A stretch of DNA of 64,000 nucleotides from an uncultured Oscillospiraceae bacterium (GTDB lineage Bacteria > Bacillota > Clostridia > Oscillospirales > Oscillospiraceae): positions 1-64,000 of the forward strand of contig CANROC010000012.1 of assembly GCA_947632175.1 (NCBI GenBank), read 5' to 3'. Both the position numbers and the translations under genes were made by a program. This document shows positions 8,689 to 17,269 of the stretch, piece after piece. Position 1 is the stretch's first letter. The number at the start of each line of letters is the position of its first letter. The notes below the pieces were generated by a model, which did not search any database, was not told where the DNA came from, and saw nothing but the letters and a program-made list of their open reading frames with translations.

Positions 8689-11600
8689 TCTCAGTCCTCC
8701 CGAAAAGTGATCCCGCTTTTTTGGGGGTTCTGTCCTCGTTGAAGATGCCCCAGTGCTTTTCCGGCTCGTCCTCGGCCTCGCTGCCTTTCCAGGGCTCGTC
8801 GAAGGCCTCGAAGAGGAAGACGGGTATCTCCCTGCCGTCCGCCCAGGCCAGGAGCTTTTGGATGTACGCGGCCTGGTTTTCCTCGCTGACCTCGTTCTTG
8901 TCCATGGCGTCGTTGCACCGGGTCGCCCAGCCGCACTCGGTGAAAATGATCTGTTTGTCGGGATAGCAGGCCCGGATCTTCTCGTAGTCGGCCTCGTTGA
9001 ACGCCACCGCGTCCGCGACGCCCACCCGGTTCCAAAGGGGGTAGCTGTGGATGCTGATGAAGTCCACCGCCTCGGCAAGCTCCGGGAGACGCGGCCACTC
9101 CGGGGCTCCCTCGGTGTAGGTCACCATCTGGCCTGTGCTCCCTCTGAGCTTCAGCGCCCAGTCCAAAAGCCTCTCGGGCTCCACCAGGTCCGAGCCCCAG
9201 CCGGGCCGGTTCTCGTTGCCCACGGAGAGGGCTATGATCACGTCGGGATAGCGGTTGGCAAGGTCGATGAGCTTGTCAAGCTCCCGGTCGTTCCGCGCCC
9301 GGTTGGCCTCGTAGACCGCGTCCTCCTGACGCCGCGCCCAGGCGCAGCCGGGATTATAAAACTCCGCCGCCGGGTCCATCCCCACCATGCACCGCAAGGG
9401 CAGGCCGCGCTCCCGGATGAGCTTGACCACACGCTCCGCGTGCTCGTTGGGATCGTACATGCGGATGAAAGAGAAGCCACGGGAGACGAGGATGTCAAGG
9501 TCCTCCCCGATCTGGGCCTCCGAGGGGACGATGTTGTCCCGGGGGCTCTGCCCCCGGCGGTAGCCGGAGTAGCAGACCGCGCGGCCGAAGGGGAACTGCC
9601 TATCCGGTGTAAGCCACGCGTCGATCCGCTCGATCTCCCCCTCCCGCACGGCCAGCGCCAGCTCCTCGGGGAGGGTATCGCCCTCCACCCGCGTGAGGAG
9701 CCCGTCCCGCAGGACGGTCATATAACGCACTCGCGCCCCGCCAACGCCGTAGGTGTTCTTCCGCAGCGGGTTATGATAGACCACCCGGCACTTCCCGCAC
9801 AGGGTAAAGGCCGCGTCGCCCTTTTCATCGAACATCTGCCCGGAAAGCTCCGGCGCGAGCCGCAGGCCGAGGGCTCCCTTGCGCGTCACGAAGCCGCCGC
9901 GGCCCAGGAACATCCGCAGCCACATGGTGAGCATCTCCGCCGTGGAGCCGGAGAGCCGCCCCACAAAGCCCTGGCCGTGGACCGAGGGGTCGGGGTTGGC
10001 CGAGGAGGCCAGGAAGGAGGAGTTCTCCAGCGTACTGCGCTTGTAGACCGCCGGGTCCAGATACGGGATCAGGGCGTCCGCCGCGGCGTCATAAAATTCG
10101 TCCCGCAGGCCCGCCTTCAGCATCCCCAGCAGGTACTTATACTCCATGTGGAGGAAGATACTCTCCCGCTCCAGCCAGCCGGGGGTGAAGGCCCGGACGC
10201 GGCCGTACTCCATGGAAAGGTCCTCGATGGAGGCGGAGGTCTTGTACATTTTGAGCTTTTTGTCGTAGAGGTCCGTCTCGCGGATCTTCGCGCACATCTC
10301 CCGGGCGCGCTCCCGCTCCCCGGGGCGGCAGTCCGCCAGCATCCTGGCGGGGCCCTCCAGGAAATAGGGCACGTCTACCCGCCGGAACGCGAATACCTTC
10401 ACCGCCGGCAGGCCGTAGGGGCTCATCCGGTCGGCGCCGTCGGGATCCTTCTGCTTTTCCCACGCCGTGGCCTCGTAGGTGAAGTAGGTGGGCATGATCC
10501 CCTGCCCGATCTCCATGGCCCGCTCCACGGCATCGTCCAGCCTCTCGGAGAAGGCCGTCAGGACCTCCAGGAGCCGCGTATGGCCGATCTCCCGCCGCGC
10601 GCCGCTGACAGTGAGCTTTGTCCGCTCCCGGAGCTCCTCCCGGAGGGAGGCCGCCCTGTCCCAGCGGTCAAAGGGCGTACAGGCGCGGCTCAGGTTGTCA
10701 TAGAGCCCGTCCATAAGCTCCGCCAGCTCCTCCGGTACGGCGACGGTGCGGTCCTCCTGCTCCCGGAGGGCCTTGACCATGAAGGTCACGAGCCTTCTCA
10801 GCTCCAGCGTCTCAGGCATGGAGCTTCCGAAGAGGCCGGGAAGCCCGTTCATGGCGTCGTTCCAGCCGGGCTTGCCGCCCTCCATCTCCACGCCCAGCCC
10901 CTCGGGGTCCAGCAGGGCGAATTTGTTGACGGCCAGAGTCAGCATCTTCCCGAAAAGCGAGGTCGTCACCACCGCGCCGTTTCGGTCCTTGAGCCAGTTC
11001 GTGCCGTTTTCATCGAATCCGGGCCTCGCGCGCTTTTCCTCCGAGCGCTCCACGGCCCCGTACTGCCGGACGCCGTTCCCGGCGAGGACGCAAGTATCCC
11101 GCCGCGGGCGGACCACGCCCACGCTGTCATAAAAGCGGTACTTGCCGTCATCGAAGAGGAGCCGGGCCTTTTTCTCGGGGTAAACGAGCAGGTAGTTTTC
11201 CACCAGGTCCAGGTTATAGTCCCAGTGGTCGCTCCAGTACCCCTCCCCGAAGCCGGCCTCCTCCCGCTGCTGGGCCAGAGTGACCAGGCGCTCCACAAGG
11301 GCGCTTTCGTCCCCCGCGACGGGGAGCTCCCGGGCGGCGATGGTGTTGGTGACCGCGCCGGGGGTGAAGGGGGCGGAGATGACCTTCTCCACCAGGGGGG
11401 CGTTCTCCCCCAGATACGCCCGCAGCAGCTCCTTGGCCTCCTTGAGGCGCTCCCCCTCCAGCACGAAGGTGCTGGGGCGGATCTCCAGAGGGTTGTAGCC
11501 GTCGATCTGAATGAGATCGTAAAACTGCCGCACGTCAAAGTCCCCCACTCGGGGGTTGAAGAACACGTCCAGCCGCCTGTTCTGGCAGACGTCCCGGTAA

Positions 11601-12793
11601 TTCCCGTTGCCCTGGGAGTAATACTCCCCGGCGATGGAGAAGAAGTTATAGTCCCGCTCCGGGTCGCCGTGCTTCCGGCTGAAGAGATGGAGGACCCTGG
11701 CCTCCTCCCCCGCGCCGAACACAAAGGGGTACCCGCCCCGGAGGAAGTTGTCCATGTAGCACTGCTCGATGTACTGGTCGAACACCGGGTCAGATGTGTA
11801 GGTGCGCACGTCCCGCGTGAGGGCGTCGGCGGCCTCGCGGGCCTCGCCGAGCTTCCGGGAAACGTATCCCTCCCGGCAGAAATCCGCCGTCTTGCGGTTC
11901 AAAAGCCGCTCCGAGGCGGCAAAGCCCGCGAAGGCCGTGAAGGTGAGCTTCTCCCCCGCCCCCAGGTCCGCCTCGATGGGCACGAAGGCGCAGGGGACCT
12001 TGTTGGCAAAGCAGGGGGACACCCCCAGCACCGCCTTGAGCCCGCCCTCGGCGAACACCTCCGGCAGGCGCATGGTGAGCTCCTGGCCGAAGACGGCGGA
12101 CTTGTCGTAAACGATCGTTTGAAGCGCCCCGTCCCGGACGGCGCAGTAATACCAGCCGCCCCGGATCTCCGAGACCTCCGCCGAATCGTCGGAGGAGGCG
12201 CGCATGGTGTAGATGGGCGCGTTGTGTTCCAGATTTTTGATGTCGGCCCAGCTTTTATAGAGATTGGCCATCTCCTTGTACTGGCCGTTGGAGATGCCGT
12301 AGAGGATGATCTGGGGCATTCCGTCCAGAAGCTCCACATGCCGGGCCTCTCCCAAATTCTCCACCGTCACCTCCCGGACGAGGGCGCCGATGTCCTCCCC
12401 GGGCAGGATGAAGTACCGGACGGTAAAGCGCAGGCCGTGGCTCTCCTCCGTGACGGAGAGGACGTTTTTCTCGATCTCCATGCGGCGGCGGGCGCGCGTC
12501 CCCAGGTCGGCGAAGGGCTCAAAATACGCCCCGTCCGCCCTCACAAAGGTCCGAAAGCCCCGGAGGGTGGTGTTCTCATAGCCGGTGACGGCGGAGTTGA
12601 ACTCCATCATCGCGTTTGCCTTGTTGTGGATGCCGAAGCTGGAGATCCCCTGCCCGCGGTTTGTGTAGAAGGACCACAGAGGGATGCCGCGTACCCCCGC
12701 CAACCCCGGCAAAAAGCCGGAAAACGCCGGGAGACGGTCGTAATCCTCCAGAATGAACCTGTCCTTTTCAAGAGCGTACTTCGTGTTGTCCAT
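8672..12793 (-). CDS. Beta-1,3-glucan phosphorylase-like protein fused to a GH17 glucanase
   Basis: 1373 residues in two parts. Residues 1 to about 1060 form a long GH94-superfamily protein (beta-sandwich, helical linker, alpha/alpha barrel) with GWNDAMNG at about 643-650. Its length and layout recall the GH149/GH161 beta-1,3-glucan phosphorylases. Residues about 1067-1373 are a GH17 beta-1,3-glucanase-like TIM barrel, starting at AVCYSGYRRGQSP, with acid/base E1194 in SVGNE and nucleophile E1286 in FTECGW. There is no signal peptide. One polypeptide therefore pairs phosphorolysis with endo- or transglycosylase activity on beta-1,3-glucan. The ATG at 12793 follows GGGAGGAG, next to a LacI-type operator. 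The assignment to GH149 or GH161 is from recollection of family size and motifs. Confidence 0.82.
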   Translation of the reverse strand: MDNTKYALEKDRFILEDYDRLPAFSGFLPGLAGVRGIPLWSFYTNRGQGISSFGIHNKANAMMEFNSAVTGYENTTLRGFRTFVRADGAYFEPFADLGTRARRRMEIEKNVLSVTEESHGLRFTVRYFILPGEDIGALVREVTVENLGEARHVELLDGMPQIILYGISNGQYKEMANLYKSWADIKNLEHNAPIYTMRASSDDSAEVSEIRGGWYYCAVRDGALQTIVYDKSAVFGQELTMRLPEVFAEGGLKAVLGVSPCFANKVPCAFVPIEADLGAGEKLTFTAFAGFAASERLLNRKTADFCREGYVSRKLGEAREAADALTRDVRTYTSDPVFDQYIEQCYMDNFLRGGYPFVFGAGEEARVLHLFSRKHGDPERDYNFFSIAGEYYSQGNGNYRDVCQNRRLDVFFNPRVGDFDVRQFYDLIQIDGYNPLEIRPSTFVLEGERLKEAKELLRAYLGENAPLVEKVISAPFTPGAVTNTIAARELPVAGDESALVERLVTLAQQREEAGFGEGYWSDHWDYNLDLVENYLLVYPEKKARLLFDDGKYRFYDSVGVVRPRRDTCVLAGNGVRQYGAVERSEEKRARPGFDENGTNWLKDRNGAVVTTSLFGKMLTLAVNKFALLDPEGLGVEMEGGKPGWNDAMNGLPGLFGSSMPETLELRRLVTFMVKALREQEDRTVAVPEELAELMDGLYDNLSRACTPFDRWDRAASLREELRERTKLTVSGARREIGHTRLLEVLTAFSERLDDAVERAMEIGQGIMPTYFTYEATAWEKQKDPDGADRMSPYGLPAVKVFAFRRVDVPYFLEGPARMLADCRPGERERAREMCAKIRETDLYDKKLKMYKTSASIEDLSMEYGRVRAFTPGWLERESIFLHMEYKYLLGMLKAGLRDEFYDAAADALIPYLDPAVYKRSTLENSSFLASSANPDPSVHGQGFVGRLSGSTAEMLTMWLRMFLGRGGFVTRKGALGLRLAPELSGQMFDEKGDAAFTLCGKCRVVYHNPLRKNTYGVGGARVRYMTVLRDGLLTRVEGDTLPEELALAVREGEIERIDAWLTPDRQFPFGRAVCYSGYRRGQSPRDNIVPSEAQIGEDLDILVSRGFSFIRMYDPNEHAERVVKLIRERGLPLRCMVGMDPAAEFYNPGCAWARRQEDAVYEANRARNDRELDKLIDLANRYPDVIIALSVGNENRPGWGSDLVEPERLLDWALKLRGSTGQMVTYTEGAPEWPRLPELAEAVDFISIHSYPLWNRVGVADAVAFNEADYEKIRACYPDKQIIFTECGWATRCNDAMDKNEVSEENQAAYIQKLLAWADGREIPVFLFEAFDEPWKGSEAEDEPEKHWGIFNEDRTPKKAGSLFGRTESGTTI

Positions 12794-12805
12794 ACCGATC
12801 TCCTC

Positions 12806-12819
12806 CCAAAACGTTTTGG
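12806..12819. promoter_or_regulatory. LacI-type operator before the phosphorylase-GH17 gene
   Basis: The perfect 14-bp palindrome CCAAAACGTTTTGG, with the central CG typical of LacI/GalR operators, directly abuts the GGGAGGAG ribosome site of the fusion gene. The identical palindrome occurs at 29,504-29,517, next to the locus LacI gene. A repressor bound here could block an internal promoter or passing transcription. No clear -35/-10 pair was found immediately upstream. Confidence 0.75.
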
Positions 12820-12841
12820 ATGTCTTTCTTTCACAGTAAAT

Positions 12842-13477
12842 TCACGAACATTTTTTCCTCATAACCACGGTTGTTCCGTGCCGGTCCGTTTCTTGAAAAC
12901 CGAAATGACCGTACATTTCCGCAGGCCCGGTAAAATCAAGGACGGAATATTTTTCCGTGATCTGCGGGTACACCTCGACAAATTCGTAGCCGTCCTTTTC
13001 GGCGTCGTCGCAGACCCGCTGCAAAAGTGCCTTTGCAACGCCCTTTCCGCGATATTCCGGAGCGATCTCAAAGCATACCAGGGATTTTATTTTCCCGCGC
13101 TCGCCATTTGAGATATAGTAGTCCTCGTCACGTTTCCTGCCGGGATCAAACTGACCTACACGGACATAATTCTGCCTGTCGTTTGCGTTGCACCAACCGA
13201 TGGAAATTCCGTCCTCATAGGCAAGATAGCCCTGCATGATCCCTTTTTCTATAAGCTCTTTTGCGGATTCCTTTAACGCAAGCGTAATACCTTCAAGGCC
13301 TCCGCCAAGCGTCTCCGACCGCTTTTCTATGCCGTCTCGGACCTCCTCGGCCGTCAGGTAAAACGCGTTGCAGTAGCAAGGCGCAAAAGGTGAACCGTCT
13401 GAAAAAGCCCTGTTGTCAAAGAAATCAAAGAAGTCCGCCATATTGGATCTTGAAAGTTTTTCAATCGTAATATTCAT
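12842..13477 (-). CDS. GNAT-family N-acetyltransferase
   Basis: 211 residues. The C-terminal half has the acetyl-CoA-binding region of GNAT enzymes (IAPEYRGKGVAKALLQ), followed by YPQ and a PAEMYGHFGF stretch near the end, as in YoaP/arsenic-resistance-like acetyltransferases. The ATG at 13,477 follows GGAGAGAAA. By eye the gene is much more AT-rich than its neighbours and has no evident link to glucan use. It looks like a later insertion into the operon between the secreted GH16 lipoprotein and the phosphorylase fusion. The acceptor substrate is unknown. Confidence 0.8.
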   Translation of the reverse strand: MNITIEKLSRSNMADFFDFFDNRAFSDGSPFAPCYCNAFYLTAEEVRDGIEKRSETLGGGLEGITLALKESAKELIEKGIMQGYLAYEDGISIGWCNANDRQNYVRVGQFDPGRKRDEDYYISNGERGKIKSLVCFEIAPEYRGKGVAKALLQRVCDDAEKDGYEFVEVYPQITEKYSVLDFTGPAEMYGHFGFQETDRHGTTVVMRKKCS

Positions 13478-13515
13478 TTTCTCTCCGTTTTGCAACAGGC
13501 CCTGCGCGATCCTGT

Positions 13516-13540
13516 CCGGGAAGGGATTAACCCTTCCCGG
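13516..13540 (-). terminator. Perfect 10-bp hairpin after the GH16 lipoprotein gene
   Basis: CCGGGAAGGG pairs with CCCTTCCCGG around a 5-nt loop, 6 bp past the end of the lipoprotein gene. There is no T-run after it, so it may stabilise the upstream mRNA or act as a weak or factor-dependent terminator that sets lower expression of the downstream enzymes. Confidence 0.5.
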
Positions 13541-13546
13541 TATGGT

Positions 13547-16318
13547 TTACTGTGTCCCGCCCTGCCACTCGGTGAGGATCGACCGGGCGCCGGCCCAGGT
13601 GACGGCGTCGCCGTCGTCGTTGATGATGTGGCTCATGCCGGGGTTGCCGGTGAGCATGACGGTGCAGATGTTGTGGACGCGAACGCCCGGAGAGGCCGGC
13701 GCCTCCATGGCGGTGTGCAGGTCCACGGTGGCGTCCCGGTTATAGAGGTAGATCCCCAGGCCCCAGGATTCGTGGTTTTTCACCGTGTCGGCGATCTTGA
13801 TGGAGGCGTAGCCGTTCACCGTCCCGCCGTGGCTCATCCAGACCTCCTGCGAGGGCACATCGTAGGGGATCTCGCACTGATAAAAGACGATCTTCCCCTC
13901 TTCGCCCTCCCAAATGGTCTGGTACTCCCGGAAGTGCTCCACCATCAGGGCGTAGACCGTCACGCCGTCGCCGGTGACGCGGATGCCGTTTTTGGCGCGG
14001 TTGCGCTCCCAGCCCACGCCGGAGCCGTGGTCGGCCCGCCAGACCCAGAAGTTGTCGCCGATGATGCCGTCCTGATGGAGCTCCACGCAGCAATCCACCT
14101 CGGTGTCGTACCCCTTGGCGCCGCCCACGCGGAAGAAGACGTCCGCCAGAAGCGTGGCCTCCCGGTCCTCCCCATCGGAGGAGACGCCCTCCGTGCCCAC
14201 GGCCAGGAGGTGGTCCGCAGGCTTGGGACCGGCGTCGAAGAGGATCCCCGCCACGGTGACACTGGTGTTCCCCGGCACCTCCAGGCAGGCGTTCCCCTCC
14301 ATGGAGCGCAGGGTCGCAAGGCCGGACCCCAGGAGGATCGCGCCCTCCCGGTCGAGGACGATGGGCTCGGTGAGCTCATAGACGCCGGGGGTCAAAAAGA
14401 TGTGCTTGCCCGCGGCGACGGCCTCGTTGACGGTTTTGGCGGAGTCGATGCCGGGCTTGGCGATGTAAAAGGCGTCCATGGGGAGAAACTCTCCCGGATC
14501 CCAATCCACGCCCACGGCGTTTTGCCGTGTCCCCGGTACGTAGACCCCGAAGCCCCGCTCCCCGTCAAAGGTGAGGAAGGGCTTCTCCCGGATCTCCTCC
14601 ACCACCGGGACGGCTGTATAGGCGTGCTCCGGCCAGGTGGTCGCGGGGGCCTTGCCGGGCTCGATGCCGGCAAAGACGATGTTCCAGTTCTCGCCCATCC
14701 AGGAGGTCCAGTCGCAGTTCCGGGAGAGCCACTGCTGTTGGCTGCCGGAATTGACCGCCAGGTCCACCTGGCTGTTGGCCAGGAAGCCGCCGCTGGCCCA
14801 GCCGTTGGCGTCGTGGAGGTACAGGGTCTTTTCCAGGTGTACCCGCCGCATGAAGGTGGCCTGGGACACCGCCCAGGTGACGTAGTGCCTGGCGGAGAGG
14901 TTCTCCACCCCCCGCCAGAAGTTGCAGGTGGCGTTGTGGTTGCCGTCGTCCCCCAGCCACCTGGCGTCACAGCCGACGCTCCGGAGGGACACGTCGTCCG
15001 GCAGGACGCCGAGCCCCGCGATCTGGGTATAGAAGCCCACCTTGGGCTCGATGCTCTCGTCATACGTCCCCGGCAGGAAATAGACGGCGTACCGCTGGTC
15101 CCCGAACTGGTTCGTCTCCTGTTGGGCCCAGATCTTCGCAAGCTCCGCGTTCACGGCCTCCGGGTCGTCGTTGGGGGAGAAGATCCAGACGTTCTCCCCA
15201 AAGGCGTCCAGGTGGAAATTCGTTCTGGCGGGGAGGTTCCCCTCCCCGGGCTGCGTGACATTTCCGGGCATGTCGTCCCCTCCGGGCTCTCCGGCCTGTT
15301 CCGTCAGCTTCAGGATCTCCGGGCTCTGGTAGACGCGGACGTAGTCGATCTGATACTCCGCCGGCAGGCAGGAGTCGTCCACGCCCCGGGCGCCGCCCCA
15401 GGTCCCGCCGTAGGCCAGGTTGATGAGCAGGTGGAAGCGCTGGTCAAAGGGCCAGTATTCGCGGGTAGGCTTGCTCGTAAACCTGTTGGGGTCGTAGGTG
15501 AACTGCTCGACCCCATCCACCGAGAAGATGAGCTTATCCGGCAGCCACTCCAGGGTATAGGTGTGAAATTCCTCGCTGACGCCCGCCGTGCGGACGGTGT
15601 GGCTCTTGGGACTTCCGCCGTAATATTTCCCGCAGTGGACGGTCTGGACGATGTTGTCCTGGTCGTAGCCCACGTGCTCCATGATGTCGATCTCCCCGGA
15701 GGCCGGCCACTCGCCGTAGCGCCTGTCGGTGGGGAGCATCCAGATGGCCGGCCAGGTGCCCCGCCCCGTGGGGAGCTTGGCGGAGACCTCCACCTTGCAA
15801 TAGAGCCAGTCGCCCTTTTGCCGGGTCACCAGGCGCGTGGAGGTGTAGTCCATGTTGTTGACCTTCTCGTTTCGAAGCTCGATGGTCAGGACCCCGCCGC
15901 CCACCGTGACGTTGTCGCCGGGGGTGTAATACTGCAGCTCCTGGTTGCCCCAACCGCTGCCGCCTATGTCGTAGCCCCACTTGGCCGGGTCGGGGGCGCC
16001 CTCGTAGTCGAACTCGTCGGACCAGACCAGCTCATAGGTCAGTTGGTCCCTGTCATAGACGTACCCCTGGGCCTTCACGTCCTCCGGCTGCGGCCCGGTC
16101 TTCTCCGGGTCCACAAAGGCGTCGGAGACCTGGCCGCCCTGGCGGTAGCCGTCGTCGTTTTTCTCGATGCCCCCGCTCCCCGAGGGGGGCTGCGTGGCGG
16201 GGGACTGGGTGTCGGTGGGTTCGGTCCCGTCCCCGGGCCCCGCGCAGCCGGCAAGGCACGCAAGCAGCATAGCGCAGGCGAGGAAGAGGGCCGAAAGTCT
16301 CGCGGTCTTATGTTCCAT
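13547..16318 (-). CDS. Secreted lipoprotein: GH16 beta-glucanase plus beta-helix domain
   Basis: 923 residues. The N-terminal signal peptide has lipobox LAGC (C25), so the protein is anchored outside the membrane. A Thr/Ser/Pro/Gly-rich linker leads to a GH16 domain (about 92-345) with SGEIDIMEH (E209 and E214). A second linker leads to a right-handed beta-helix domain (about 375-923). This second domain resembles secreted actinobacterial proteins mislabelled adenylyl cyclase or F5/8-type (motifs ENLSARHYVTWAVSQ, GWASGGFL, WRADHGSGVGW), and its activity is unknown to me; a GH55-like glucan-active role is possible. It is the only clearly secreted glycosidase in the locus, so it is the likely polysaccharide-attacking enzyme. 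It starts 3 bp after the permease gene ends. Confidence 0.88.
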   Translation of the reverse strand: MEHKTARLSALFLACAMLLACLAGCAGPGDGTEPTDTQSPATQPPSGSGGIEKNDDGYRQGGQVSDAFVDPEKTGPQPEDVKAQGYVYDRDQLTYELVWSDEFDYEGAPDPAKWGYDIGGSGWGNQELQYYTPGDNVTVGGGVLTIELRNEKVNNMDYTSTRLVTRQKGDWLYCKVEVSAKLPTGRGTWPAIWMLPTDRRYGEWPASGEIDIMEHVGYDQDNIVQTVHCGKYYGGSPKSHTVRTAGVSEEFHTYTLEWLPDKLIFSVDGVEQFTYDPNRFTSKPTREYWPFDQRFHLLINLAYGGTWGGARGVDDSCLPAEYQIDYVRVYQSPEILKLTEQAGEPGGDDMPGNVTQPGEGNLPARTNFHLDAFGENVWIFSPNDDPEAVNAELAKIWAQQETNQFGDQRYAVYFLPGTYDESIEPKVGFYTQIAGLGVLPDDVSLRSVGCDARWLGDDGNHNATCNFWRGVENLSARHYVTWAVSQATFMRRVHLEKTLYLHDANGWASGGFLANSQVDLAVNSGSQQQWLSRNCDWTSWMGENWNIVFAGIEPGKAPATTWPEHAYTAVPVVEEIREKPFLTFDGERGFGVYVPGTRQNAVGVDWDPGEFLPMDAFYIAKPGIDSAKTVNEAVAAGKHIFLTPGVYELTEPIVLDREGAILLGSGLATLRSMEGNACLEVPGNTSVTVAGILFDAGPKPADHLLAVGTEGVSSDGEDREATLLADVFFRVGGAKGYDTEVDCCVELHQDGIIGDNFWVWRADHGSGVGWERNRAKNGIRVTGDGVTVYALMVEHFREYQTIWEGEEGKIVFYQCEIPYDVPSQEVWMSHGGTVNGYASIKIADTVKNHESWGLGIYLYNRDATVDLHTAMEAPASPGVRVHNICTVMLTGNPGMSHIINDDGDAVTWAGARSILTEWQGGTQ

Positions 16319-16321
16319 GGC

Positions 16322-17269
16322 TTATTCTCCCGTAATACCGGTGTTCTCGATGCCCTCGATGAACTTGCGCTGGACAAAGGCGTACATCAGGAGCAGGGGG
16401 CTGATGGAGAGGAGCGTCGCGGCCATCTTGTACGCCTCGTTGAGGCGGAAGGCCGTGCCCTGGGCGGAGACGACGCTGTCGAACTCGCTGTTGAAGAGCG
16501 CCAGCTTCCCCGGCAGGAGCGGCAGGTGTCCCCGGAGGAACGTGCCGGTGATATACGTCTCGTTCCAGTTCCAGACAAAGGAGAAGAGGAACACCACCAG
16601 GATGGTGCTGGCGGAGATGCGCACCACCACGAACCAGAAGACCTTGAACATGGACGCGCCGTCGATGCGCGCGGCCTCGTCCAGGACCTTGGGAATCATG
16701 TTGAAGGACGTGTAGAAGATGAGGATCAGCACCGCCGAGTAGACGCCCTGGCCCAGGAGCGCCATGATGCCCTGGGGCAGGACCGTGCCGATCATCTGGA
16801 TGCCCGTGGCCTCCTGGGCCGTGACGAACATCATCAGGCGCGGGATCATCAGCACCGGTACCGGCACGATGAAAGTCAGCACCAGCATGATCATCCAGAT
16901 GGACTTGCCCTTGAACTTATACCGGGACAGGGCAAAGCCCGTCAGCGCCGAGACGAAGGTCTGCGCCGCCGCCATGGCGCCGGAGAAGAGGACCGTGCAC
17001 AAAAGCGTGGGCCAGATGTCCAGGACGTCCGCCGCGATCTTCAGATTGTCCAGGGAGAGCTTCTTGGGGATCCAGGTGGTGGAGGGGTCGATGATGTCGT
17101 CCGCGGACATGAAAGTCTTGGCGATGATCTCAAAGATGGGCTCCAGATACACAAAGCCGATGATGATGAGGATAAAATAGATGAGGATCTGCACCGCCAG
17201 ACGTCCGTACCACCTGAGCGGCCGCTTGCCGACCATGATGACGCCGGAGGAATCTCTAAAGCTCTTCAT
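16322..17269 (-). CDS. Carbohydrate ABC transporter permease (MalG type)
   Basis: 315 residues with six predicted membrane segments and the cytoplasmic EAA-loop signature DEAARIDGASMFKVFWFVV (about 205-225), which docks the ATPase. It is the second of the distal permease pair. Its ATG at 17,269 overlaps the stop codon of the preceding permease by one base (TAATG), a sign of coupled translation. The family position (MalG/LacG-like) is inferred from size and gene order. Confidence 0.93.
   Translation of the reverse strand: MKSFRDSSGVIMVGKRPLRWYGRLAVQILIYFILIIIGFVYLEPIFEIIAKTFMSADDIIDPSTTWIPKKLSLDNLKIAADVLDIWPTLLCTVLFSGAMAAAQTFVSALTGFALSRYKFKGKSIWMIMLVLTFIVPVPVLMIPRLMMFVTAQEATGIQMIGTVLPQGIMALLGQGVYSAVLILIFYTSFNMIPKVLDEAARIDGASMFKVFWFVVVRISASTILVVFLFSFVWNWNETYITGTFLRGHLPLLPGKLALFNSEFDSVVSAQGTAFRLNEAYKMAATLLSISPLLLMYAFVQRKFIEGIENTGITGE

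Noticed and set aside
8689-9078. N-terminal 130-codon extension of the GH94 frame
   Set aside because: Out-of-frame reading of the GH17 part of the upstream gene. The GTG at 8,688 has the ribosome site.
8753-13111. Very long plus-strand open frame (over 1,400 codons) opposite the phosphorylase genes
   Set aside because: It mirrors the codon pattern of the minus-strand genes, has a His/Arg/Val/Gly-rich composition typical of antisense GC-rich frames, and no domain or ribosome site.
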